The notes under the pieces: model-generated
The model's database searches: none
Told to the model about the DNA's origin: nothing
The model's input: the letters and a program-made list of their open reading frames with translations, nothing else
From: Duganella aceris
Lineage (GTDB): Bacteria > Pseudomonadota > Gammaproteobacteria > Burkholderiales > Burkholderiaceae_D
Assembly: GCF_011090165.1 (NCBI RefSeq)
Contig: NZ_JAADJT010000008.1
Coordinates: 62,001-126,000, forward strand
Direction of reading: 5' to 3'
Length of the DNA stretch: 64,000 nt
Shown: positions 8,997 through 17,358 of the stretch, piece by piece
Position numbering within the stretch: position 1 is the first letter of the stretch
Layout of the letters: every line of letters begins with the position of its first letter
Program-made: the position numbers and the translations under genes

Positions 8997-10181
8997 ATGC
9001 ACCTCACACTCGCTCAAATGGCCGTCACGGCGCTGCTGGTGGCGCTGCTGCCGGCGGCCATCGTCTGGACCTCGTCGGACGCCAACAAATACCGCAAGCT
9101 GGTGTGGGTCAGCGTGTTCCTGACCTTCGACCTGATCGTGTTCGGCGCCTTCACCCGGCTCACCGATTCCGGCCTCGGCTGTCCCGACTGGCCGGGCTGC
9201 TACGGCCTGGCCAATCCCTTCCTGGCGCACGATGAAATCAAGGCCGCCGAGGCGCTGATGCCGAGCGGACCGGTGACGCTGGTCAAGGCCTGGATCGAGA
9301 TGATCCACCGCTACCTGGCGATGGCGATCGGGGTGCTGATCGTGGCGATGATGGCGCAAGCCTGGTATCAATGGAACAAGTCCAAGGGCGCGCGCGCCGA
9401 GTACGCGCCGGGTCTGCCGACCTTGCTGTTCTTCTTCGTCTGCCTGCAGGGCGCGTTCGGCGCCTGGACCGTGACCTTGAAGCTGCAACCGGTGATCGTC
9501 ACCATGCACCTGCTGCTGGGCATGGGCTTGCTGGCGCTGCTGGTCTGGTACGGCGGCCGGCAAGACCAGTTGAGCGCGACCACGCGCGCGGTGGTCAGCG
9601 CCTCGCCGCCGGCGATGCGCAAGATCCGGTTGCTGGCCGGCGCCTCGGCCGCGCTGTTGCTGCTGCAGCTGGCGCTGGGCGGCTGGACCAGCACCAACTA
9701 CGCCACGCTGGCCTGTACCGATTTCCCGCTGTGCGGCGGCAAGCTGGTGCCGGAGATGGACTTCGAGCACGGCTTCAGCCTGTGGCGCGAGCTGGGCAAG
9801 ACCGCCGCCGGCCACTATCTGCCGTTCTCGGCGCTGACCGCGATCCACTGGGTGCACCGCAACGTCGGCCTGCTGGTGGCGCTGGTGGCCGGCTACACCG
9901 CCTGGCGCGCGTGGGACCACGCCGCGCTGCACAAGACCGCCCGCTATCTCGCCATCACGCTGGGGGTGCAGATCGCCAGCGGCGTCGCCACCATCTACCT
10001 GAGCTTCCCGCTGACCATCGCGGTGTTGCACAACGCCGGTGCGGCGATGCTGGTACTTTTGCTGACCATGTTAAACTACAAGGCTAAGCACCAATACGAT
10101 ATTGCAAAAAAGGCAGCCTCCAGCGCCGCATTTCCGCCCGGCTCGCCTATCCGGCAAGCCGGCAACCATAAGCACCAATGA
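8997..10181 (+). CDS. ctaA: Heme A synthase (COX15/CtaA family)
   Basis: 394 residues, eight predicted TM helices. COX15/CtaA signatures include [50 protein letters not shown] and IHWVHRNVG; the paired histidines in EMIHRYLA and IHWVHR are heme ligands. The enzyme oxidises heme O to heme A. The frame continues a poorly conserved C-terminal tail (about 40 residues after MLNYKAK) whose last four bases overlap ctaB (ATGA at 10178-10181). The start at ATG 8997 lies two bases after the preceding stop. Confidence 0.95.
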   Translation: MHLTLAQMAVTALLVALLPAAIVWTSSDANKYRKLVWVSVFLTFDLIVFGAFTRLTDSGLGCPDWPGCYGLANPFLAHDEIKAAEALMPSGPVTLVKAWIEMIHRYLAMAIGVLIVAMMAQAWYQWNKSKGARAEYAPGLPTLLFFFVCLQGAFGAWTVTLKLQPVIVTMHLLLGMGLLALLVWYGGRQDQLSATTRAVVSASPPAMRKIRLLAGASAALLLLQLALGGWTSTNYATLACTDFPLCGGKLVPEMDFEHGFSLWRELGKTAAGHYLPFSALTAIHWVHRNVGLLVALVAGYTAWRAWDHAALHKTARYLAITLGVQIASGVATIYLSFPLTIAVLHNAGAAMLVLLLTMLNYKAKHQYDIAKKAASSAAFPPGSPIRQAGNHKHQ

Positions 10182-11071
10182 CCACTCACACCGCCACATC
10201 CAAATCCGCCAGCCGCGCCTCCGAATTCTGGGCGCTGACCAAGCCGCGCGTCACCTTGATGGCCGTCTTCTGCGCCGTGATCGGCATGTTCCTGGCCGTG
10301 GACGGCATCCCGGACTGGCGCATCCTGGTGTTCGGCACCGTCGGCATCTGGCTGCTGACCGGCGCCGCGTTCGCCGTCAACTGCCTGGCCGAGCGCGAAA
10401 TCGACGCCCGCATGGCGCGCACCGCGCGTCGTCCGATGGCGCTGGGCAGCATCACCGTCACGCAGACGGTGATCTTCGCCCTCGTCATCGGCGGCGCCGG
10501 CATGTGGATACTGCATACGCTGGTGAACCCGCTGACGATGTGGCTGACCTTCGTCACCTTCCTCGGCTACGCCATCATCTACACCATGATCCTGAAGCCG
10601 TCGACGCCGCAGAACATCGTCATCGGCGGCCTGTCGGGCGCGATGCCGCCGGCGCTCGGCTGGGCGGCGGTCGCCAACGAAGTGCCGATGCAGGCCTGGC
10701 TGCTGGTGATGATCATCTTCGTCTGGACCCCGCCGCATTTTTGGGCGCTGGCGCTGTACCGCCGCGACGATTACGCCAAGTCCGGCCTGCCGATGCTGCC
10801 GGTCACGCACGGCATGCAGTTCACGCAATTCCACGTCTGGCTGTACTCGATCGCGCTGGCCGCCACCACCTTGCTGCCGTGGATCGTGCGCATGAGCGGG
10901 CTGATCTACCTGGTCAGCGCCATCATCCTGAACGCCGTGTTCCTGAACCACGCCTGGAAAATCTACCGCCACTACACCGACCTGATCGCCCGCAAGGCCT
11001 TCACCTGGTCGATCATCTACCTGACGCTGCTGTTCATCGCGCTGCTGGTGGACCACTACATCAAGCTATGA
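10178..11071 (+). CDS. ctaB: Protoheme IX farnesyltransferase (heme O synthase)
   Basis: 297 residues, UbiA-type prenyltransferase with several TM helices. The allylic diphosphate-binding motifs [20 protein letters not shown] and the second aspartate-rich region [16 protein letters not shown] are present. It farnesylates heme B to heme O, the substrate of CtaA encoded just upstream. It overlaps ctaA by four bases and the next gene (SCO) by four bases, so the three are translationally coupled. Confidence 0.96.
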   Translation: MTTHTATSKSASRASEFWALTKPRVTLMAVFCAVIGMFLAVDGIPDWRILVFGTVGIWLLTGAAFAVNCLAEREIDARMARTARRPMALGSITVTQTVIFALVIGGAGMWILHTLVNPLTMWLTFVTFLGYAIIYTMILKPSTPQNIVIGGLSGAMPPALGWAAVANEVPMQAWLLVMIIFVWTPPHFWALALYRRDDYAKSGLPMLPVTHGMQFTQFHVWLYSIALAATTLLPWIVRMSGLIYLVSAIILNAVFLNHAWKIYRHYTDLIARKAFTWSIIYLTLLFIALLVDHYIKL

Positions 11072-11646
11072 AAAAACTTCTCGCGCTGGCCCTGACATTC
11101 CTGTTGCTGGCCGCCTGCGGCGAGAAGCCCTCGGTTCAATTCCAGAACACCGACCTGACCGGTGCCTCGTTCGGCCGCGACTTCGCGCTGACCGACCACA
11201 CCGGCAAGCCGCGCACCATGGCCGATTTCAAGGGCAAGGTGGTGATCATGTTCTTCGGCTATACGCAATGCCCGGACGTGTGCCCGACCACCATGGCCGA
11301 GATGTCGGCGGTGATGAAGGAACTGGGTCCGCAGGCCGGGCAGGTGCAGGTGCTGTTCGTCACCGTCGACCCGGAGCGCGACACGCAGCAGTTGCTGGCC
11401 GAGTACGTGCCGGCCTTCGACCAGCGTTTCCTCGGCCTGCGCGGCACGGCCGAACAGACCGCCGCCGTCGGCAAGGAATTCAAGGTTTTGTACAGCAAGG
11501 TGCCGGGCAAGGAGCCGGGCAGCTATTCGATGGACCATACCGCCGCCAGCTATGTGTTCGACAAGCAGGGCAAGATCCGGCTGCTGATCCGTCCGGGCCA
11601 GGGACCGGCGTCGACGGTGCATGACCTGAAGCTGTTGTTGTCCTGA
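11068..11646 (+). CDS. SCO family copper chaperone lipoprotein
   Basis: 192 residues. A lipoprotein signal peptide ends at LLLAAC; the SCO domain carries [15 protein letters not shown] with the copper-binding C-x3-C and the downstream [10 protein letters not shown] histidine. It delivers copper to the CuA site of subunit II. ATG 11068 overlaps the ctaB stop. This is the canonical SCO protein of the locus; the protein at 8368 is a more divergent relative. Confidence 0.94.
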   Translation: MKKLLALALTFLLLAACGEKPSVQFQNTDLTGASFGRDFALTDHTGKPRTMADFKGKVVIMFFGYTQCPDVCPTTMAEMSAVMKELGPQAGQVQVLFVTVDPERDTQQLLAEYVPAFDQRFLGLRGTAEQTAAVGKEFKVLYSKVPGKEPGSYSMDHTAASYVFDKQGKIRLLIRPGQGPASTVHDLKLLLS

Positions 11647-11657
11647 GCGGGGGCCGC

Positions 11658-12692
11658 ATGCAACAGCGGTTCCAGCCTTTCACCCGCCTCGCCGCCATCA
11701 TCCTGCTGGTGATCGGCTGCCTGATCGTCTTGCGGCCGTTCATCGCGGCGATCCTGTTCGCCACCGCCATCACCATTTCCAGCTGGCCGCTGTACCTGCG
11801 GCTGTTGACGCGCGTCAAGCGGCGCTGGCTGGCGGCGCTGATCATGAGCGTCGGCCTGACCTTGCTGATCGTGGTGCCGCTGACCCTGGTCACCTGGAAC
11901 ATCGCCGACAACGCGTCCGACTTCTATGAACAACTCAAGGCCAGCGTCGGCAGCGGCACGCTGGAACCGCCGTTGTGGCTGAAGGATATCCCGCTGCTGG
12001 GCGAGATGGTCGATACTTATCTACGCCGCCTGCTGAGCAGCCGCGAGGAATTGCTCAACGCCGCCAAGGGCTTGCTCGATCCGGCGCGCCACCTGCTGCT
12101 GGGCGGCGGGGTGGTGCTCGGCAGCGGCGTGGCGCAGGTCAGCCTGGCGGTGTTCGTCAGCTTCTTCCTGTACCGCGACGGACTGACCTTGCTGGCGGCG
12201 CTGTCCACCGCGCTGGACAAGCTGATCGGCGAACAAAGCCTGACCGTGGCCGACACCGTCAGCCGCACCGTGCGCGGCGTCATGTACGGCCTGCTCGGCA
12301 CCGCGCTGGCGCAGGCGGTGGTGGCGGCGGTCGGCTTCCTGATCGCCGGCGTGCCGGCGGTGGCGCTGCTGTCGGTGGCCACCTTCCTGTTCTCGCTGAT
12401 CCCGGTCGGCCCGCCGCTGATCTGGGGCGGCGCCACCATCTGGCTGTTCAACCAGGGCAGCACCGGCTGGGCCATCTTCATGTTCGTGTGGGGGATGTTC
12501 GTCATCAGCGGCGTCGACAACGTGGTCAAGCCGATGCTGATCAGCCGCGGCAGCAGCCTGCCGTTCATCCTGGTGCTGCTGGGGGTGATGGGCGGCGTGC
12601 TGGCGTTCGGCTTCGTCGGCCTGTTCATCGGCCCGACGCTGCTGGCGGTCGGCCTCGGCCTGATGCGCAAGTGGACCGGCGACGCGCTCTAG
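11658..12692 (+). CDS. AI-2E family transporter (PerM/YdiK-like)
   Basis: 344 residues with about eight TM helices in the 2+1+5 pattern of the AI-2E transporter (PF01594-type) family, including the C-terminal block SLIPVGPPLIWGGATIWL and ISGVDNVVKPMLIS. Members are proposed exporters or ion antiporters; the name does not prove quorum-signal transport. The gene starts 11 bases after the SCO stop, so it may be cotranscribed with cox assembly genes. Its stop codon (12690-12692) overlaps the stop of the convergent gene. Confidence 0.88.
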   Translation: MQQRFQPFTRLAAIILLVIGCLIVLRPFIAAILFATAITISSWPLYLRLLTRVKRRWLAALIMSVGLTLLIVVPLTLVTWNIADNASDFYEQLKASVGSGTLEPPLWLKDIPLLGEMVDTYLRRLLSSREELLNAAKGLLDPARHLLLGGGVVLGSGVAQVSLAVFVSFFLYRDGLTLLAALSTALDKLIGEQSLTVADTVSRTVRGVMYGLLGTALAQAVVAAVGFLIAGVPAVALLSVATFLFSLIPVGPPLIWGGATIWLFNQGSTGWAIFMFVWGMFVISGVDNVVKPMLISRGSSLPFILVLLGVMGGVLAFGFVGLFIGPTLLAVGLGLMRKWTGDAL

Positions 12693-13495
12693 AAATTCAG
12701 CAACCTGGCCGCCAGCTCGGCGTCGAGATGGCGCTCGAAAATGCGCTTCAGCGTGCCGTCGTCGCGCATCGCCTGGATGGTCTTGCCGAAGCGCGCCGCC
12801 ATCGCCGCATCGACCCGCTGGCGCGACAGGATCAAGCCGCCGACCACGGCGTCCTTGGGCGGCGCCCAATCCATGATGCGGTAGGTGCCGGCCATCCGCT
12901 CCTGCTTGAGCAGCGGATACCAGCCCGACGTGATCGCCATGATCGCATGCACCCGCCCCACCTTGAACAGCCGCAGCAGCGCGGCGTAGTCGGGCGCCTC
13001 GTAGACCCGGCCCTTGGCGCGCAGCCGCTCCAACCAGGCGTCGTAGGCCTTGCCGTGCTTGAAGGACTTGATGACGCCGATCTTGATGTCGGGCGTGGCC
13101 AGGAACTGCTCCATGCTGCCGATGTGGGCGTCGACCTCCTTGCCCACCAAGACGTAGTTGCGTTCCGCGATATACGGCACGACGCGGCCGAATTTCTCGC
13201 GCTCGGGAGTGGAGACGGCCGACACCGACAGATCGAGATTGCCGCCGTTCAGGCCGGCCCAGATGCGGACCCGCGACTCGGTGCTGGCCTCGATGGTGCA
13301 GCCCATGCGGCGCGCCACTTCGTCCACCACGTCCTTGTCGATGCCGGCCCAGCCGCCGTCGGCGGTCTGGTAGTAGAGCGCGCCGTATTCGTAAAAGGCG
13401 CTGCGTAGATGGCCGCACGGGGCGGATTCGGCCGCGCCGGCGCAAGCGGCCACCCACAGCAGGGCACTGGCAAACAGGATACGCCGGGAAAACAT
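12689..13495 (-). CDS. Periplasmic substrate-binding protein, PBPb (SBP_bac_3-like) family
   Basis: 268 residues with a signal peptide (ILFASALLWVAACAGAAESA) and the two-lobe solute-binding fold: GIDKDVVDEVARRMG, LNGGNLDLSVSAVSTPEREK, and a C-terminal DDGTLKRIFERH. Such proteins bind polar amino acids or related ligands for ABC uptake or signalling, but no permease or ATPase gene is adjacent, so the partner is unknown. Convergent with the AI-2E gene; the two stop codons share bases 12690 and 12691. Confidence 0.82.
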   Translation of the reverse strand: MFSRRILFASALLWVAACAGAAESAPCGHLRSAFYEYGALYYQTADGGWAGIDKDVVDEVARRMGCTIEASTESRVRIWAGLNGGNLDLSVSAVSTPEREKFGRVVPYIAERNYVLVGKEVDAHIGSMEQFLATPDIKIGVIKSFKHGKAYDAWLERLRAKGRVYEAPDYAALLRLFKVGRVHAIMAITSGWYPLLKQERMAGTYRIMDWAPPKDAVVGGLILSRQRVDAAMAARFGKTIQAMRDDGTLKRIFERHLDAELAARLLNF

Positions 13496-13544
13496 GTCTC
13501 CTCCGCCGGCGCCTGGTTGGCGCCTGTCTAGGTCAAGCTCTGGG

Positions 13545-14882
13545 TCAATCCTGGTCGGCGTTGTCCTCGGTGTCGTCCCGTGGGATCACCTTGACCAGCA
13601 GGATACGCGGGCCGTTCATTTTCTTGGCGACGATGTCGAATCCGCGGAAACTGATGCGTTGCCCCTGTTTCGGGATATCGCCCAGCTTCAGCATGATCAG
13701 GCCGCCCACCGATTCTACCTCTTCCAGGCCCAGCTCTTCATTTTCGATATCGATGCCCAGCGTACGCTCGAGCGAGAAGATCGGCAGGCTGGCCTTGCCG
13801 ATCAGCGTACCGTCGGCCTGCTTGAGCCAATCGTTCTCGTTGAGGCGGAACTCGTCGTGGATCTCGCCGACCATCGCGCCGAGCAGGTTGTCGAGCGTGA
13901 TGAAACCGACCGGGCGCTTGCCTTTTTCGCCGATCAGCGCGAAGTGCGGCGCGCCGTCGCGGAAGCGGCGGAACTGCTCCAGCGCCGGGGTACGGGCGGA
14001 AATCGTCTCCACCGGGCGCAGGAAGGGCGCCAGGTCGGTCACCGGCTTGCCCGACTGCTGGGCGAAGAACAGATCCTTCAGGTGCACCACGCCGAGCACC
14101 GTCTCGCCGTCCTTGTCGTAGTAGGGATAGCGGCTGAAGCGGTTGCGCAGCATCGCGGCCAGGTTGTCGTTGAGCGGGCGGGCGGCGTGCAGGCTGATCA
14201 CCTCGTTGATCGGGCGCATCAGGTCGGACACCGCCAGATCGCTGAAATCGAGCGAATGGGCCAGGATATTGCGTTCATCCTCGTTGAATTTCTCGCCGGG
14301 CTGGCTGGTGCGCAGGATCAGCTTGAGCTCCTCGACCGAATAATGGCTGTCGTGGCCGCCCTTGCCGGACAGGCCGGCCAGGCGCAGCACCATGTTGGCG
14401 CTGGCGTTGAGCAGGTAGATGAACGGATACATGGCCCAATAGAAGGCGTACAGCGGCGGCGCCGACCACAGGCCGACCACTTCCGGCATGCGGATCGCCA
14501 GCGACTTCGGCGCCAGCTCGCCGACCACGATGTGCAGGAAGGAGATCACGCAGAAGGCGAAGACGAAGGCGATGCCGTGGATCAACTCGGGCGAGGTGAC
14601 GCCGATCGCGGTCAGCAGCGGCTCCAGCAAGCTGGCGAAGGCCGGCTCGCCGACCCAGCCCAGGCCCAGCGACGCCAGCGTGATGCCGAGTTGGCAGGCG
14701 GACAGGTAGGCGTCGAGTTGGCCGTGCACTTTGCCGAGGATGCGGCCCCGTAGTCCCTGTGTCTTGGCGATGGCGCGCACGCGCGTTTTTCGCAGTGTGA
14801 CGATGCCGAATTCGGCCGCCACGAAGAAACCGTTCAGCGCGACCAGGAACACGGCGAGCACGACAAGCAGGAAGTTTTGCAT
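13545..14882 (-). CDS. HlyC/CorC (CNNM-type) transporter with CBS pair
   Basis: 445 residues: an N-terminal DUF21/CNNM membrane domain (three to four TM helices, starting LLVVLAVFLVALNGFFVAAEFGIV), a CBS-pair region (SDLMRPINEVISLHAARPL; GKRPVGFITLDNLLGAMVGEI) and a C-terminal CorC_HlyC domain (SLERTLGIDIENEE, SVGGLIMLKLGDIPKQGQ). The family is linked to magnesium/cobalt efflux or homeostasis; the hemolysin name is historical. The ATG at 14882 has one of the giant palindromes about 65 bases upstream. Confidence 0.9.
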   Translation of the reverse strand: MQNFLLVVLAVFLVALNGFFVAAEFGIVTLRKTRVRAIAKTQGLRGRILGKVHGQLDAYLSACQLGITLASLGLGWVGEPAFASLLEPLLTAIGVTSPELIHGIAFVFAFCVISFLHIVVGELAPKSLAIRMPEVVGLWSAPPLYAFYWAMYPFIYLLNASANMVLRLAGLSGKGGHDSHYSVEELKLILRTSQPGEKFNEDERNILAHSLDFSDLAVSDLMRPINEVISLHAARPLNDNLAAMLRNRFSRYPYYDKDGETVLGVVHLKDLFFAQQSGKPVTDLAPFLRPVETISARTPALEQFRRFRDGAPHFALIGEKGKRPVGFITLDNLLGAMVGEIHDEFRLNENDWLKQADGTLIGKASLPIFSLERTLGIDIENEELGLEEVESVGGLIMLKLGDIPKQGQRISFRGFDIVAKKMNGPRILLVKVIPRDDTEDNADQD

Positions 14883-14946
14883 AGGGGCCGAGCGGCTTTT
14901 GGGTAGTTTAAAACGAACATCTTAAACGACTGCGGCCGAAACCACC

Positions 14947-15044
14947 TAAAACCGGGGTCAGTTCCGGCAACCGGACACGGGCTCTACCGTAGCGGACGCT
15001 ACGGTAGAGCCCGTGTCCGGTTGCCGGAACTGACCCCGGTTTTA
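14947..15044. repeat. Giant perfect palindrome A (48-bp arms, 2-base loop)
   Basis: Bases 14947-14994 are the exact reverse complement of 14997-15044, with GA as loop. Each arm reads, from outside in: 5 bases unique to this copy, CCGGGGTCAG, an 11-base block TTCCGGCAACC, and a 22-base core beginning GGACACGGGCTC. A second copy lies at 19040-19133. The element begins 3 bases after the stop of the vWA-like gene (minus strand), where it could act as a terminator, but there is no transposase nearby. Confidence 0.95.
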
Positions 15045-15047
15045 AGA

Positions 15048-15881
15048 TCAGCGTACCGGATTGAGCAGCGCCGGCTGGCCGAATTCGACCAGCCTGGCGT
15101 TCGATCTGGTGAAATATTCATCCCAGAAAGCGTGCAGCGCTTGCATGGTCTGGGGATCGCGATAGCTGTGCTTGAAAGCGGCCTCGCCGGCCAGCAACCC
15201 GGCGCCGATGACGTAGACGCGCGCGCCGCCGAAATCCGCCAGCAGCCGCTTATCCTCCACGCCGCGGAGTTCTTTGGCGGCCGCCAGCTTGCGCACCGCG
15301 CGCCCCCGGTCGGCGTAGAAGTTGGCCACCGATGAGTTCTCCAGCATGTCCGAAGCGATCAGCACGATCTTCTCCGGCGCCGTCGATCGCCCGATGACGC
15401 TGGAAAGCGCCTTCAGGCTGGCCAGGATATCGGATCTGGCGATCTCGCCGCTGGTGCCCAGGTAGGCGGCGCGCAGCGCCTGGCCCGCCGCCTGCGCCGC
15501 CTGTTGCGGCTGGCGCCGCCGGCACAGGTCCAGCTTGAGCAACAGCGGCTTGGCGACGTCGTCGCGCGCCTCGGACGGCAATCCGGCCTCCAGCGTGCCG
15601 GCGGCCAGGACGTCGGCGTAGTGGTCCTGCGTATAAGCGGAAAACACCGCGATGCTGAAGCTGCTGCCGGCCACCAGCAAAGGCCTGATGCTGTCGGCCA
15701 CCAGCTGTTGCAGCGCCGGACTGAGCGGCGTGGTCTGGTCGATGATCACCAACAGTTCCCGCGTGCTGGGCGGGAAGGGCGGCAGCATCTTGTCGCGGCA
15801 ACTGCGGACCGCGTCGATATTGGCGGCCAGCGTCGTCCCGCAAAGGCACAGGTGCAGCAGCAGCATCGCGCGCCATTTCAC
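15048..15881 (-). CDS. Unrecognised exported protein with vWA-like fold
   Basis: 277 residues with a signal peptide (MLLLHLCLCGTTLAAN). The body resembles a von Willebrand A fold: a hydrophobic first strand ending in aspartate (ELLVIIDQTTPLS), a SIAVFSAYTQDHYAD strand, RSDILASLKAL, and a later strand KIVLIASDMLEN with an aspartate; these fit a degenerate metal-ion adhesion site. I do not recognise the family. The start is GTG, whose last bases overlap the TGA of the upstream membrane protein gene, so the two are coupled. Last gene of a three-gene operon; palindrome A follows its stop by 3 bases. Confidence 0.6.
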   Translation of the reverse strand: MKWRAMLLLHLCLCGTTLAANIDAVRSCRDKMLPPFPPSTRELLVIIDQTTPLSPALQQLVADSIRPLLVAGSSFSIAVFSAYTQDHYADVLAAGTLEAGLPSEARDDVAKPLLLKLDLCRRRQPQQAAQAAGQALRAAYLGTSGEIARSDILASLKALSSVIGRSTAPEKIVLIASDMLENSSVANFYADRGRAVRKLAAAKELRGVEDKRLLADFGGARVYVIGAGLLAGEAAFKHSYRDPQTMQALHAFWDEYFTRSNARLVEFGQPALLNPVR

Positions 15882-17347
15882 AACAGGTCCTCCAGTTCCG
15901 CATTGCGGACCTGCCGCGCCCTTTGCTGTTTTTGCCGCTTCAAGGCTGCGAGCACCTGCGCGTTCAATTCTTCGTCCAGCGTGGCCATCAGCGTCAGCTT
16001 GGCCGGCTTGTCCTCGCCCAGCGCATTCAGTTGGGCGAGGACGGCGGCGACCGCTGCGCTGTCGTGGACGGCGATGGTCGCGGCGTGCCGGCGCTCATGC
16101 TCACGCTCGGCTTGATCGGCGAGGCGGATTTCCTGCACATAGTCGCGGAAAGTCTTGCTCAGGTGCTGGCCCGACGTGCCGGAGGCGCTGTTCCTGGCCA
16201 TGCTCTTTTGCTGCAACACCGCCAGCCGCGTCTGCGCGGTGTCGGCGACGCGGCGATAGGCTTCGCGCACGGCCGCATAGCTGGAGTAGCGCCCGCCGCC
16301 GATGTCGCGGAAGGCCAGGGCGCTGTTCTCGCCGGCGAAGCCCCAGCTGTAGCCGAAGATCACCCCCAGCAGTTGCAGGAACAGGAAGACAAAGGCCAGC
16401 ATGATGAAGGTGGCCCAGCCGCCATGGCGGTCGAGGTCGGCCTCGTCGACGGCGACTTTCTTGTCGGCGTCGTGATCGGAGGCGACGTCGGCGTCGGGCA
16501 GGCGCACGGCGGACGGGCTCAAGTCCCACCGGTCGAGGGCGGCGCGGTCGCCGCCGTCGATCTGCCGACCGGCCTGGGTGACGCGCACCACCAGTTCTTT
16601 TTCCAGCACCTGGCCGCGGACATAGGTGGCGGCGCCGGCGATCAGCAGCACCATCGCCAGCGTGGCGATGGAGACCATATAGGTCGGATGGGCGCCGACG
16701 CGATTGCACAGCTGGGTGTAGGTCGGCTGGCCGTCATCGCTGTGCTGCGGGCGCGCCAGCGGGATGGTGCCGGTCGACAGCTTGGCGCGGCGCCTATCCT
16801 CCACCCACTCGCGGCGGGCGTTCTTGATGCGGCCCGACTTATACAGCTCATGGCCGGCGAAATGCGTGAACGCCACCAGGATCGCGGCGATCAGGAAAGC
16901 GATGCCGTAGGCGCCGGCCTGCTGCAGGTTTTCGCTGGCGCCGGGAATGGTGTAGCCGGCCAGCACATAGGAAAAACCCAAGGCCTCGACAAACACCATC
17001 GACACCGTCAGCAGCCAGATCCAGCCAGGGGTGTCGCGGCGTCCGTTGTCGCCGGCCTTGGTCAGGTAGGTGATTTTTTCGTTGAAGTCGTGCTCGTCCT
17101 GCACCGGTACGAAATTCTTGTATTCCTGGCACAGCGTGCGCTCGCCGCAGAACCAGCCGGGATAGGCCACGTCTTCATTGGCGTCGCGCGCCAGCGTGGC
17201 GATGCGGCCGATCACAGGAAAGCAGACCCAGGTATTGAACCACCACCATTTGATCTTTTGCCAGAGGGTCGCCACGACGGTCAGCGCCAACAGGATGCCG
17301 ACGATGCCCCAGACCAGCGCGGTGGAAGTGGACATGAACTCCTTCAT
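15878..17347 (-). CDS. Unrecognised five-TM membrane protein with long helical C-terminus
   Basis: 489 residues. Predicted TM helices lie near residues 10-29, 108-131, 146-166, 223-243 and 311-333. A soluble loop (about 30-107) contains paired tryptophans and cysteines, a second loop (244-310) is acidic and a C-terminal tail of about 155 residues is charged and likely helical/coiled (REAYRRVADTAQTRLAVLQQ, QEIRLADQAEREHERR). No family recognised. ATG 17347 has AAAGG 7 bases upstream and lies 11 bases after the OmpA-like gene; a second ATG 12 bases inside is less well spaced. Middle gene of the OmpA/TM/vWA operon; the context suggests a trans-envelope complex. Confidence 0.7.
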   Translation of the reverse strand: MKEFMSTSTALVWGIVGILLALTVVATLWQKIKWWWFNTWVCFPVIGRIATLARDANEDVAYPGWFCGERTLCQEYKNFVPVQDEHDFNEKITYLTKAGDNGRRDTPGWIWLLTVSMVFVEALGFSYVLAGYTIPGASENLQQAGAYGIAFLIAAILVAFTHFAGHELYKSGRIKNARREWVEDRRRAKLSTGTIPLARPQHSDDGQPTYTQLCNRVGAHPTYMVSIATLAMVLLIAGAATYVRGQVLEKELVVRVTQAGRQIDGGDRAALDRWDLSPSAVRLPDADVASDHDADKKVAVDEADLDRHGGWATFIMLAFVFLFLQLLGVIFGYSWGFAGENSALAFRDIGGGRYSSYAAVREAYRRVADTAQTRLAVLQQKSMARNSASGTSGQHLSKTFRDYVQEIRLADQAEREHERRHAATIAVHDSAAVAAVLAQLNALGEDKPAKLTLMATLDEELNAQVLAALKRQKQQRARQVRNAELEDLL

Positions 17348-17358
17348 GAAAGCACCTT

